64,000 bases of DNA, from positions 5,974,731 through 6,038,730 of the forward strand of contig LT549889.1 in NCBI GenBank assembly GCA_900078775.1. Direction: 5' to 3'. The stretch comes from Mycolicibacterium aurum (GTDB lineage: Bacteria > Actinomycetota > Actinomycetes > Mycobacteriales > Mycobacteriaceae). Positions within the stretch are counted from its first letter, which is position 1; every line of letters begins with the position of its first letter. Both the position numbers and the translations under genes were made by a program. The notes under the pieces are model-generated. The model had not been told where the DNA came from. It was given only the letters and a program-made list of their open reading frames with translations, and ran no database searches. Below, piece by piece: positions 8,606-16,728 of the stretch.

Positions 8606-9990
8606 GCGCCGATCTCCTCGTGCTGCTCGGATTCCAGTGCGGCGCGCATGGTGTCCAGCCAGTAGCCGTGCTGCACGGGGTAGAGGCCCTCGTCCTCGTT
8701 CTTCACGCCGGCGGAGATGACACCGTCCATGCCGAGTGAGCGGGCCATGTCGTCGGGGCCGGACAACCAGTGCTCGGCGCCGCGGCTCATGTCGTTCCAC
8801 GGTGCGGCCTGCGCGCGGAAGGTCAGCTGGCAGGACCGGAACTCCTCCAGGTCGTCGGGGGTGGCCATACCGGAGGCGTTGAAGAAGTCCTCGTACTGCC
8901 GGATGCGGTGTGCGCGTGCGGTGTCACTCTCGCCCACCGGCGCGATGCAGTAGATGGTGACCTCGGTCTTGTCCGGGGCGATCGGCCGGAAGTGCCGGAT
9001 CTGCGTCGAGAATTGGTCCATCACATAGACGTTCGGGTAGACGCACAGATTGCGCGAGCCCTTGACCATGAATTCGCCCTTGGCGTCGCCGAATTGGCGC
9101 TTGAGCTCGTCGAGCTTGTCCCAGAGCGGGCGGTCCTGCGGGTTGCCCGCCCAGGTCCACAGGCACAGATGGCCGTGCGGGAACGACCAGTAGCCGCCGC
9201 CGGACTTGCCCCAGCTGCCGGCGTCGAGGGCCTTGGTCTCGTTCTTCGATTCGCCGCTGCTGCGCCGGCTGGTGGTGGCGGCGTAGTTCCAGTGCGTGGC
9301 GGTGACGTGGTAGCCGTCGGCGCCGTTCTCGGCCTGGACTTTCCAGTTGCCGTCGTAGGTGTAGGTGGAGGACCCGCGCAGCACCTCCAGCCCGTCGGGG
9401 GACTGGTCGACGAGCATGTCGATCACCGTGGTGGCGTCGCCGAGATGCTCCTGGAGCGGCAGCACATCGGGGTTGAGGCTGCCGAACAGGAATCCGCGGT
9501 AGGACTCGAAGCGCGCCACCTTGGTCAGGTTGTGGCTGCCGCCGGAGTTGAACGATGCGGGGTAGCCGGCGCCCTCGGGATCCTTGACCTTCAGCAGTTC
9601 GCCGTCGTTGCGGAACGTCCAGCCGTGGAACGGGCAGGTCAGCGTCATCCGGTTGTCGGTCTTGCGGCGACAGATCATCGCGCCGCGGTGCGCGCAGGCG
9701 TTGATCAGGCAGTTCAGCGTGCCGTCCTTGGCGCGGGTGATCACCACCGGCTGGCGGCCGATGTAGGTGGTGAAGTAGTCGCCGGGTTTGGCCACCTGGC
9801 TCTCGTGAGCGAGATAGATCCAGTTGCCCTCGAAGATGTGCTTCATCTCCAGCTCGAAGATCTCGTCGTCGGTGAAGATCCGGCGATTGGCGCGGTAGAT
9901 ACCCGCGTCGGCGTCATCGATCACGGCGTCGGCCAGGACGGTGGCGATGTGCCGGGTGCCGGTCCCGATGTGCGCGCTGGATGCGGTCAT
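8602..9990 (-). CDS. benA: Benzoate 1,2-dioxygenase, large (alpha) subunit
   Basis: A 462-residue Rieske non-haem iron oxygenase that converts benzoate to the 1,2-cis-dihydrodiol. The Rieske ligands are in CAHRGAMICRR and CPFHGW (C-x-H...C-x2-H). The mononuclear-iron region shows NGADGYHVTATH, with its His pair. The start is the ATG at 9990 behind an AGGAGG ribosome-binding site. It is the promoter-proximal gene of the leftward ben operon and is divergent from catR. A palindrome-rich 225-bp gap separates the two. Confidence 0.93.
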   Translation of the reverse strand: MTASSAHIGTGTRHIATVLADAVIDDADAGIYRANRRIFTDDEIFELEMKHIFEGNWIYLAHESQVAKPGDYFTTYIGRQPVVITRAKDGTLNCLINACAHRGAMICRRKTDNRMTLTCPFHGWTFRNDGELLKVKDPEGAGYPASFNSGGSHNLTKVARFESYRGFLFGSLNPDVLPLQEHLGDATTVIDMLVDQSPDGLEVLRGSSTYTYDGNWKVQAENGADGYHVTATHWNYAATTSRRSSGESKNETKALDAGSWGKSGGGYWSFPHGHLCLWTWAGNPQDRPLWDKLDELKRQFGDAKGEFMVKGSRNLCVYPNVYVMDQFSTQIRHFRPIAPDKTEVTIYCIAPVGESDTARAHRIRQYEDFFNASGMATPDDLEEFRSCQLTFRAQAAPWNDMSRGAEHWLSGPDDMARSLGMDGVISAGVKNEDEGLYPVQHGYWLDTMRAALESEQHEEIGA

Positions 9991-10047
9991 GCTGTGCCTC
10001 CTGTGTGAGCTGTCGTAGACACGTTCCCAAGGAGTGGCGCCAGTCAC

Positions 10048-10065
10048 ACTAGGTATTTTCCTAGT
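10048..10065. promoter_or_regulatory. 6-bp inverted repeat in the benA promoter region (candidate operator)
   Basis: ACTAGG and CCTAGT are perfect arms around the 6-nt AT-rich spacer TATTTT, 58-75 bp upstream of the benA ATG. The dyad stands out in GC-rich DNA and lies where an activator of the ben operon would bind. Which protein uses it (the LuxR-type BenR or CatR) cannot be read from the sequence. Confidence 0.45.
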
Positions 10066-10077
10066 CCTGACCTGGCA

Positions 10078-10108
10078 GATGATTAATCGATGATGTCGAT
10101 TAATCATC
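10078..10108. promoter_or_regulatory. Perfect 13-bp inverted repeat between benA and catR (candidate CatR/BenR operator)
   Basis: The arms GATGATTAATCGA (10078-10090) and TCGATTAATCATC (10096-10108) are exact inverses around TGATG. The AT-rich dyad contains T-N11-A spacings, the general LysR-type operator form. It is central to the divergent benA/catR gap, so one factor bound here could control both operons. Confidence 0.6.
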
Positions 10109-10214
10109 GGTGAATGAGTACTTGTCTGCTATGGATCGTCGGCCTACCGTCAAGGTGTCGGCCGTCACACCCACGGCCACCGATGAGATTTCGACCCGGA
10201 CGGACACACCAACC

Positions 10215-11117
10215 ATGGAACTGCGCCATCTGCGGTACTTCGCGGCGGTCGCCGAGACCTGCCATTTCGGCCAGGCCGCCGAGCAGTTGCACATCGCCCA
10301 GCCGGCGCTGTCGTATGCCATCCGTCAGCTCGAAGACGAAATCGGTGCCACGCTGTTCAATCGCACCACCCGCCAGGTGGCGCTCACCGCGGCCGGCGAG
10401 TTCCTGCGCGGCGAGGCGGCCCGCATCCTGGCCGGGGTCGACGACGCCGAACGCGGGGTGCGTCGGATCGCCGCCGGCCGGAGCGGGCTGCTGCGCATCG
10501 GGTTGACCGGTACCGCCGCCTTCTCCCATCTGCCGCGCATCGCCCGCATCCTGCGCCAGGAACTGCCGGCGGTGGCCATGGAGATCCACGCCGACATGCT
10601 GACACCGGATCAGTGCGACCGGCTGCGCTCGGGGCGCCTCGACGTCGGGGTGCTGCGTCCGCCGGCGGTCGGCGACGACATCGACGTCCGCACCATCGAG
10701 GCCGAACCCCTGGTGCTGGCGGTGGCGGCCGACCACCGGCTGGCCGGCGAACCGGTGGTGTCGCTGACCGATCTGCGTAGCGAACCGTTCGTGTCCTACG
10801 CCAGCCGCGATTCCGCGGTCGACGACGCCGTGCTGCGCAGCTGCAAGCGGGCCGGCTTCGTCCCACACCGCGCCCACGGCGCGCCCGGGACCGCGGTGCT
10901 GCTCGCGCTCGTCGCCGCCGGCTTCGGCGTCGCCGTGGTGCCGGCATCCGTGCGGTCGCTGCCGTTGCCGGGCTTGGTCTTTCGGGAGCTCACCGACGCC
11001 GGCAGCATCGACCTGGCACTGGCCTGGCGGCGCAGCGCCGACAACCCGGTCGTCGAGGCGGTCGTCGAGGTCCTGTCGAACGCATTCATCCCCACGTCCA
11101 CGGAGGCACCGCTGTGA
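10215..11117 (+). CDS. catR: LysR-family transcriptional regulator, CatR-like
   Basis: About 300 residues: an N-terminal winged HTH (MELRHLRYFAAVAETCHFGQ; AEQLHIAQPALSYAIRQLE) and a periplasmic-binding-protein-like effector domain. The start at 10215 is chosen because MELRHLRYF is the canonical LTTR beginning. An in-frame ATG at 10131 would add 28 unconserved residues and lacks a good ribosome-binding site. It is divergent from benA, and its stop overlaps the GTG of catB, so it is co-transcribed with the catechol genes. cis,cis-Muconate is the usual co-inducer of CatR proteins; that it applies here is inference. Confidence 0.85.
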   Translation: MELRHLRYFAAVAETCHFGQAAEQLHIAQPALSYAIRQLEDEIGATLFNRTTRQVALTAAGEFLRGEAARILAGVDDAERGVRRIAAGRSGLLRIGLTGTAAFSHLPRIARILRQELPAVAMEIHADMLTPDQCDRLRSGRLDVGVLRPPAVGDDIDVRTIEAEPLVLAVAADHRLAGEPVVSLTDLRSEPFVSYASRDSAVDDAVLRSCKRAGFVPHRAHGAPGTAVLLALVAAGFGVAVVPASVRSLPLPGLVFRELTDAGSIDLALAWRRSADNPVVEAVVEVLSNAFIPTSTEAPL

Positions 11118-12217
11118 AGATCACGGCCATCGAGGCGATCCCGTTCGCCATTCCCTATCTGAAGCCGCTGCGGTTCGCCTCCGGCGAGGTGCACACCGCC
11201 GAACACGTCCTGGTGCGCGTGCACACCGACGACGGCGTGATCGGTACCGCCGAGGCGGTGCCGCGGCCCTTCACCTACGGCGAGACGCAGACCGGCATCG
11301 TCGCGGTCATCGGGCAGTTGTTCGCGCCCGCCCTGACCGGCCTGACGCTGCTCGAACGCGAGGTCGCCGGCGCCCGGATGGGCCGCACCGTCGGCAATCC
11401 GTGCGCGAAAGCCGCTGTGGACATGGCGATCTGGGATGCGCTGGGCCGAACCCTGGAGCTACCCGTGACCGGCATGCTCGGCGGATACACCGACCGCATG
11501 CGCGTCAGCCACATGTTGGGTTTCGACGAACCCGCGGCGATGGTGGCCGAGGCCGAGAAGATGATGGACACCCACGGCATCACCGTCTTCAAGGTGAAGG
11601 TCGGTCGGCGCCCGGTGACCCTGGACACCGCCGTCGTCCGCGCCCTGCGTGAACGGTTCGGCCACGGCATCGAACTCTACGTCGACGGCAACCGGGGCTG
11701 GACCGCCGCCGAATCGCTACGCGCCATGCAGGAGATGGCCGACCTGGGGCTCACCTTCGCCGAGGAACTGTGCCCGGCCGACGACGTGCTGGGCCGGCGC
11801 TGGCTGGTGGAGCGCGTCGACGTCCCGTTCATCGCCGACGAATCCGTGCCCACCGCAGCCGATGTCACGCGTGAGGTGCTCAGTGGCGCCGCGACGGCGA
11901 TCAGCATCAAGACCGCACGCACCGGCTTCACCGCCTCGCAGCGCGTGCACCACCTCGCCGAGGGGCTGGGCGTGGAGGTCGTGATGGGCAACCAGATCGA
12001 CGGTCAGATCGGCAGCGCCTGCTCGGTGGCCTTCGGTGCCGCCTACGAACTGACCTCGCGGCGGGCCGGGGAGCTGTCGAACTTCCTGGACATGTCCGAC
12101 GACCTGCTCACCGAGTCGCTGCAGGTGCGCGACGGCGTGCTGCGGGTGCCCCCGGGAGTCGGCCTCGGCGTCGACATCGACCCCGACAAACTCGCCCACT
12201 ACCGCAGCGACCGCTGA
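11114..12217 (+). CDS. catB: Muconate cycloisomerase
   Basis: A 367-residue enolase-superfamily enzyme that lactonises cis,cis-muconate to muconolactone. Visible catalytic features are the KxK motif (TVFKVKVG), the metal ligands in YVDGN, AEELCP and ADES, and the second-strand lysine in SIKTA. The GTG start at 11114 overlaps the catR stop (GTGA). The length is normal. A chloromuconate cycloisomerase is a possible alternative, but the catA/catC neighbours and absence of chlorocatechol genes favour CatB. Confidence 0.92.
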   Translation: MKITAIEAIPFAIPYLKPLRFASGEVHTAEHVLVRVHTDDGVIGTAEAVPRPFTYGETQTGIVAVIGQLFAPALTGLTLLEREVAGARMGRTVGNPCAKAAVDMAIWDALGRTLELPVTGMLGGYTDRMRVSHMLGFDEPAAMVAEAEKMMDTHGITVFKVKVGRRPVTLDTAVVRALRERFGHGIELYVDGNRGWTAAESLRAMQEMADLGLTFAEELCPADDVLGRRWLVERVDVPFIADESVPTAADVTREVLSGAATAISIKTARTGFTASQRVHHLAEGLGVEVVMGNQIDGQIGSACSVAFGAAYELTSRRAGELSNFLDMSDDLLTESLQVRDGVLRVPPGVGLGVDIDPDKLAHYRSDR

Positions 12218-12279
12218 AACTTGCCCGCCGGCAGCCCCGGTGGGACAACCCGACAGATCACCGAGATAAGGAAAAAGAA

Positions 12280-13146
12280 ATGACCACCATGGAACACCCC
12301 ATCGAAACCGCCAGCGCGGCCGCATCCGGAGCGTCGGCGACCGAGCGCTTCCACACCGACAAGTCGCCGTACGCCGCGGTGGCGGGCACCCCGCCCGAGC
12401 GGGTGAACACGCTGGCCCGGGAAGTGCTCGACGCCGTCCACGACACCATCCGCCGGCACCGGGTCAGCTACGACGAGTACAACGCGCTCAAGGCGTGGCT
12501 GATCGACGTCGGGCAGACCGGTGAATGGCCGCTGTTCCTCGACGTCTGGCTGGAACACGTGGTCGAGGACGTCGCGACCGATCACCGCCAGGGCAACAAG
12601 GGCACCATCGAGGGCCCCTACTACGTGCCGAACTCGCCCGAGCACGGGCCACGCGGCACCATCGACATGCGTGCCGACGAGAGCGGGACCCCGCTGGTGT
12701 GGACGGGCCGGATCACCTCCACCGACGGCACCCCGCTGCAGGGCAAGGTCGAGCTGTGGCACGCCGACGCGGAGGGCTTCTACTCGCAGTTCGCGCCGGG
12801 CCTGCCCGAGTGGAACCTGCGCGGCAGCTTCACCACCGGCCCCGACGGCGTCTTCGAGATCACCACGATTCGCCCTGCGCCGTACCAGATCCCGACCGAC
12901 GGAGCCTGCGGCAAGCTCATCGCGGCCGCCGGCTGGCATTCGTGGCGGCCGGCGCACCTGCACGTCAAGGTGTCCGCGCCGGGGCATGAACTGCTGACCG
13001 CGCAGCTGTACTTCCCGGGCGATGAGCACAACGACGACGACATCGCCGGTGCGGTCAAGCCCGAACTGATCCTCGACCCGCAGGCCCGGCCCGACGGATC
13101 GCAGGCCGTCGACTATGGCTTCGTGCTGGACCCGGAGCGGCGCTGA
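12280..13146 (+). CDS. catA: Catechol 1,2-dioxygenase (intradiol)
   Basis: A 288-residue intradiol ring-cleavage enzyme that opens catechol to cis,cis-muconate. The N-terminal helical dimerisation domain is followed by the catalytic beta-sandwich. The four Fe(III) ligands are recognisable: Tyr in GPYYVP, Tyr in APYQIP, and two His in WRPAHLHVK. The ATG at 12280 follows AAGGAAAAAG. It lies 62 nt after catB and just before catC, the standard actinobacterial catBAC order. Confidence 0.95.
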   Translation: MTTMEHPIETASAAASGASATERFHTDKSPYAAVAGTPPERVNTLAREVLDAVHDTIRRHRVSYDEYNALKAWLIDVGQTGEWPLFLDVWLEHVVEDVATDHRQGNKGTIEGPYYVPNSPEHGPRGTIDMRADESGTPLVWTGRITSTDGTPLQGKVELWHADAEGFYSQFAPGLPEWNLRGSFTTGPDGVFEITTIRPAPYQIPTDGACGKLIAAAGWHSWRPAHLHVKVSAPGHELLTAQLYFPGDEHNDDDIAGAVKPELILDPQARPDGSQAVDYGFVLDPERR

Positions 13147-13147
13147 C

Positions 13148-13429
13148 ATGCGGTTCCACGTCCGGATGGACGTTGGCATCCCGGGCGACCTCGATCCGCA
13201 GGTCCGCGACGAGCTGATCGCCCGGGAGAAGGCCTACTCCCAGGATCTGCAGCGCCACGGTAAGTGGCCGCACATCTGGCGCATCGTCGGCGAGTACGCG
13301 AATTACTCGATCTTCGATGTCGACTCCAATGATGAACTGCACCAGATACTTTCGGGGCTGCCGCTGTTCCCGTACATGAAGATCCAGGTGACCCCGCTGG
13401 CGGCGCACCCCTCGGACATCAACGCCTGA
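13148..13429 (+). CDS. catC: Muconolactone delta-isomerase
   Basis: A 93-residue small isomerase of the ferredoxin-like fold that converts muconolactone to beta-ketoadipate enol-lactone. It starts MRFHVRMDV and contains the conserved GKWPHIWRIVGEYANYSIFDV block and a C-terminal LPLFPYMKIQVTPL. The ATG lies two nucleotides after the catA stop. Length and order are exactly as expected. Confidence 0.95.
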   Translation: MRFHVRMDVGIPGDLDPQVRDELIAREKAYSQDLQRHGKWPHIWRIVGEYANYSIFDVDSNDELHQILSGLPLFPYMKIQVTPLAAHPSDINA

Positions 13430-13449
13430 GCTAACGAACAGGGCCCATT

Positions 13450-13463
13450 GATAGGGCTATCGT
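13450..13463 (+). promoter_or_regulatory. -10 box within a short dyad, predicted leaderless start of the second LysR gene
   Basis: The dyad GATAG-GG-CTATC (13450-13461) overlaps TATCGT (13458-13463), a good -10 hexamer. Its predicted start point, about 7 nt downstream, coincides with the ATG at 13470, so the mRNA is probably leaderless. The dyad may be an autoregulatory LysR site. Confidence 0.45.
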
Positions 13464-13469
13464 CTCAAT

Positions 13470-14363
13470 ATGGAGTTGCGCCATCTGCGGTACTTCCGGG
13501 CCGTCGCCGAGGAACTGCACTTCGGCCGGGCCGCGGAACGTCTGCACATCGCCCAGCCACCGCTGTCTCAGCAGATCCGGGCGCTGGAACGCGAACTCGG
13601 AGTGCAGCTGTTCGTACGCAGCACCCGCCGGGTGGAACTGACCGCCGCCGGGCGGGCGTATCTGCGGCGGGTGGTGGCGATCCTGGACGGGGTCGACGAT
13701 GCCGGGCGCCAGGTCCGCCGCATCGAGGACGGTACCGAGGGGCAGTTGGCCATCGGCTGCGTCGGCTCGGCGACCTACTCGTTGTTGCCGCAGTTCGTCC
13801 GGGCCCTGCGTGCCGAACTTCCCCTCGTCGACGTCAGCGTCCGCGGCGAGATGCTGGCCCCCGCCCAGCTGACCGCACTGGAGGCCGGGGAGATCGACAT
13901 CGCGCTGCTGCGCCCGCCGGTGGAGGTACCCGGGGTGCGGGCCGAACTGCTGCGCCGCGACGGGCTGCTGGTCGCGCTGCCCGCCGGCCACGAACTCGCC
14001 TCCCGCGACCGGCTGAGCATCGGCGACCTACGCGACGTCGACTTCATCGTCCATGCGGGGCAAGGCCGTTCGGCGATGGGAGACCTGGTCACGACGCTGT
14101 CGGCGGCGGCCGGTTTTCGGCCCCGGATCCGCCAGGAAGTGGAGGAGACCTCGACGTTGGTGACGCTGGTGGCCGCCGGGCTCGGGGTGGCGATCGTGCC
14201 CGCGCCGACCCGTGCGCTGGACCTCGGCGGCATCGCCTACCGGCCGTTGGAGCCGGACGATCTGGGCGTCGACCTGTGGGTGGCCTACCGTGAGGTGGCC
14301 TCGCCAGTGGTGGGCCGGGCCGTGGAAATCCTGCATCGGCTCGGCCTCGGCGAAGTCCGGTGA
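13470..14363 (+). CDS. LysR-family transcriptional regulator (second in the cat locus)
   Basis: A 297-residue LTTR closely resembling CatR in its N-terminus (MELRHLRYFRAVAEELHFGR; LHIAQPPLSQQIRALE) with a complete effector domain. It begins 40 nt after catC but carries its own -10 box, so it may be separately expressed. Its target is unknown; the upstream dyad suggests autoregulation. It could be a BenM/CatM-type paralogue giving the cluster dual control with the first LysR gene and the LuxR-type regulator. Confidence 0.85.
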   Translation: MELRHLRYFRAVAEELHFGRAAERLHIAQPPLSQQIRALERELGVQLFVRSTRRVELTAAGRAYLRRVVAILDGVDDAGRQVRRIEDGTEGQLAIGCVGSATYSLLPQFVRALRAELPLVDVSVRGEMLAPAQLTALEAGEIDIALLRPPVEVPGVRAELLRRDGLLVALPAGHELASRDRLSIGDLRDVDFIVHAGQGRSAMGDLVTTLSAAAGFRPRIRQEVEETSTLVTLVAAGLGVAIVPAPTRALDLGGIAYRPLEPDDLGVDLWVAYREVASPVVGRAVEILHRLGLGEVR

Positions 14364-14435
14364 TACCCCGCCCAGACCCCTAGGACGAGATCGATCCCAG
14401 GGTCGCGGGTTTCCGTCCGCCGGCCGACATCGACG

Positions 14436-14474
14436 ACCCTCAGATCGAACTCGGCCCGAGTTCGATCTGAGGGT
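14436..14474. repeat. 39-bp near-perfect palindrome (19-bp arms, 1-nt loop)
   Basis: Left arm 14436-14454 (core CAGATCGAACTCGG) is exactly inverted at 14456-14474 with only a C between. It lies in the roughly 200-bp gap between the convergent LysR and DinB-like genes. It could be a bidirectional terminator, though there is no T-run on either side, or a cruciform-forming or mobile palindromic element. No other feature is seen in the gap. Confidence 0.55.
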
Positions 14475-14565
14475 TGCTCCGCCAGCCCACCACGCGAAAA
14501 TCAGCAGCCCTCGCCTCGATCTCGCCCTAGGGGTTTCAGAGGGAACCTCCGAGGAGCTCGCCGCC

Positions 14566-15168
14566 CTACGCCACCGGCTGTTTACCCCACGGTGTCAGCC
14601 ACGGCGTCGGCTCCCAGTCCTCCAGCCCGGCCAGCAGCTCGTAGAGCGTGGCGCCGTCGATGCTCTCCCGGATGATGTCGCCCTGCCCGGCGTGGCGCGC
14701 GAGCTCCTCGATGAGGTGGAAGATCACCCAGCGCACCGACCACGCCGGGATGTCCTTCGGGAACCACGGCACGCCCGGCGGAATCGGCACGGCCGCACCG
14801 AGATCCGAGGTCTCGATCAGCCGGATCGTCTCGGCGTTCTGCTCGTCGAAGGCGGCCAGGATGTCGGCGAGCGTCTCGTCCGCGCGCATCACGAACTCGT
14901 CGCCGTAGTCGGCGGCCTGCTCGTCCATCGGCCGCGTATCGCTCGCGGTCAGCTCCGGGGCCGCGGCCACCCGCTCCATCCAGCCGCGCTGGCAAGACGT
15001 GACGTGCTTGATCAGCCCGCCGATGGACAGCGAGCTCACCGAGGGCGCCGACCGGGCCTGCTCGTCGGTGAGACCGTACGCGATCGCCTTGAACGCGTAC
15101 TGCTGGGCGGCGACGTACTCCTTGAGGCCGGTGCGCTCATCGGCGATCGGCGGGGGCAAGGCGGGCAT
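14566..15168 (-). CDS. DinB-superfamily protein (DUF664-like)
   Basis: A 200-residue four-helix-bundle protein. Putative metal-binding histidines are in LIKHVTSCQRGWMERV and FHLIEELARHAGQGD, the spacing used by DinB/DUF664 and mycothiol-dependent S-transferase relatives. Its substrate is unknown; actinobacterial members often act in thiol-dependent detoxification. It follows the next DinB-like gene by 3 nt on the same strand, so the two are co-transcribed, divergent from a WYL regulator that probably controls them. Confidence 0.8.
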   Translation of the reverse strand: MPALPPPIADERTGLKEYVAAQQYAFKAIAYGLTDEQARSAPSVSSLSIGGLIKHVTSCQRGWMERVAAAPELTASDTRPMDEQAADYGDEFVMRADETLADILAAFDEQNAETIRLIETSDLGAAVPIPPGVPWFPKDIPAWSVRWVIFHLIEELARHAGQGDIIRESIDGATLYELLAGLEDWEPTPWLTPWGKQPVA

Positions 15169-15171
15169 GAG

Positions 15172-15702
15172 TCATTTCTCCTGGTCGTTGTCGATGTGGT
15201 TGTGGAGGTACAGGTCTCGCAACAAAGAGATCTCGGCGCCATGGTGGATGACCTCGCGGTTGATGTGCAGCACCAGCGCGGACATCGGATAGTCGGCATA
15301 CGGTCCCTCGGCCGGCCCGCACGGCTCGGCCAGGGCCTCGTCGGACAGCCCGCGCACCCCGGTGATCCACCGCTGGTACTCGGTGTCGAGCTGGCGCAGG
15401 GCGGTCCCGGCGTCGGTGGCGTACGGCCAGCTCTGGTAGTCGGCGGGCGGGCCGCCGAAGTGCGAATGGCTGCGCATCGCGAGGACGCCGATGATCACGT
15501 GCGCCAGCCGCCAGGCGATGGTGGTGAACGGCGCCGGCTCGGGCGGGGGATAGGTGAAGTCCACGCCCCCGTCGGGGTGCACGGTCCAGCAGCCGTCGAC
15601 CGGCTCCCAGAAGTACTCGTCATCGGTGAGGCCATCGAGGCGAGGTCGCAGCTGGTGTTCCCAGTGGAAACTCAACTGGTCGGCGAGCAGTTCGCTGTTC
15701 AT
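15172..15702 (-). CDS. DinB-superfamily protein
   Basis: A 176-residue DinB-like protein starting MNSELLADQLSFHWEHQLRP. The histidines in AWRLAHVIIGVLAMRSHSHFG and INREVIHHGAEISLLRDLY are in the positions of the family's metal triad. The start chosen is the ATG at 15702; an upstream in-frame extension would overlap the promoter and the divergent gene. Function is unknown beyond probable thiol- or metal-dependent chemistry. It is the first gene of a two-gene operon with the preceding DinB-like gene. Confidence 0.8.
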   Translation of the reverse strand: MNSELLADQLSFHWEHQLRPRLDGLTDDEYFWEPVDGCWTVHPDGGVDFTYPPPEPAPFTTIAWRLAHVIIGVLAMRSHSHFGGPPADYQSWPYATDAGTALRQLDTEYQRWITGVRGLSDEALAEPCGPAEGPYADYPMSALVLHINREVIHHGAEISLLRDLYLHNHIDNDQEK

Positions 15703-15723
15703 GACTCCAAGACTGACACCTAT

Positions 15724-15744
15724 ATAGGACAGATTCGGTCCTAT
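15724..15744. promoter_or_regulatory. 7-bp inverted repeat in the DinB/WYL divergent promoter (candidate WYL-regulator operator)
   Basis: ATAGGAC and GTCCTAT flank a 7-nt spacer in the 62-bp gap between the divergent starts. It overlaps the decamer palindrome CCTATATAGG (15719-15728), which is also a plausible -10 for the leftward operon. The position suits a repressor acting on both directions. Confidence 0.5.
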
Positions 15745-15764
15745 GAATGCGGCAGGATGTGAAC

Positions 15765-16718
15765 ATGAGTACGGCAAGGGTGTTGCAGCTGCTCGGCCTG
15801 CTGCAGTCACGCCGGGTGTGGACCTCCGAGGAGCTCGCCGAACGCCTCGAGGTCACCACCCGCAGCGTGCGCCGCGACGTGGACCGGCTCCGCGAACTCG
15901 GCTACCCGGTACACGCCAGCAAGGGCCACGGCGGCGGCTATCAGCTCGGCGCCGGCGCGGCCCTACCGCCGCTGCTGCTGGATCCCGACGAGGCGGTGGC
16001 CATGGCGGTCTGCCTGCGGCTGGCCGCCGGCGGCAGCGTGGCCGGGGTGGGGGAGTCCGCGCTGCGGGCGCTGTCCAAGCTGGACCAGGTGATGCCCGCG
16101 CGGCTGCGCTCCCAGGTCGCCGCCGTGCACGACAGCACCGTCACGCTGGCCCCCACCAGCCGCGATGTGCCCGTCGACCCCGAGGTGCTGATGAGGCTGG
16201 CGCGGGCCTGCCGCGACCACGAGCACGTCAACCTCACCTACACCGACATCCGGGCCAACGAGACGCAGCGCCGGCTGGAGCCCTATCAACTGGTCACCAC
16301 CGGGCGGCGCTGGTACCTGCTGGCCTACGACCGGGACAAGCAGGACTGGCGCAGCCTGCGGCTGGACCGGATGGCCGAGGTCCGCGCGCTGGGCAGCACC
16401 TTCATCCCCCGCCGGGCGCCGGACGCGGCCCGGTATGTGCAGCGCGCCATCACCAGCTCGCCGTACCGGTACATCGCCCGGGTGCGCTACCAGGCGCCGC
16501 CCGATGTTGTGGCGCAGACCTTCTCGTCGGCGTCGGTGCAGATCGAACCCGACGGCCCGGACGCCTGCATCATGACCACCGGCGCCGACGATCCCGACGT
16601 GATGGCGCTCTACCTGGCCATGCCGGGCTGCGAATTCCAGGTGCTCGAACCCCCCGAGGTCGCCGATGCGGTGCGAACCGCCGCCGAACGGCTCCGCAGG
16701 GCGGGGGCCCGAACGTAG
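15765..16718 (+). CDS. WYL-domain transcriptional regulator (DeoR-like HTH)
   Basis: About 317 residues. The N-terminal HTH_11 is seen as MSTARVLQLLGLLQSRRVW and TTRSVRRDVDRLRELGYPV. The WYL domain follows in the middle, with GRRWYLLAYDRDKQDWRSLRLDRM as the core. A C-terminal WCX-like domain ends the protein. The start at 15765 is preceded by GGCAGGA; an ATG 18 nt upstream is in frame but overlaps the operator-like dyad. Divergent arrangement with the DinB-like pair suggests it senses a ligand and controls them. Confidence 0.85.
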   Translation: MSTARVLQLLGLLQSRRVWTSEELAERLEVTTRSVRRDVDRLRELGYPVHASKGHGGGYQLGAGAALPPLLLDPDEAVAMAVCLRLAAGGSVAGVGESALRALSKLDQVMPARLRSQVAAVHDSTVTLAPTSRDVPVDPEVLMRLARACRDHEHVNLTYTDIRANETQRRLEPYQLVTTGRRWYLLAYDRDKQDWRSLRLDRMAEVRALGSTFIPRRAPDAARYVQRAITSSPYRYIARVRYQAPPDVVAQTFSSASVQIEPDGPDACIMTTGADDPDVMALYLAMPGCEFQVLEPPEVADAVRTAAERLRRAGART

Positions 16719-16728
16719 GGTGCTCAGA

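Noticed and set aside
10131..10214. Upstream ATG start for the catR gene
   Set aside because: It would add 28 unconserved residues before the canonical LysR N-terminus and has no ribosome-binding site.
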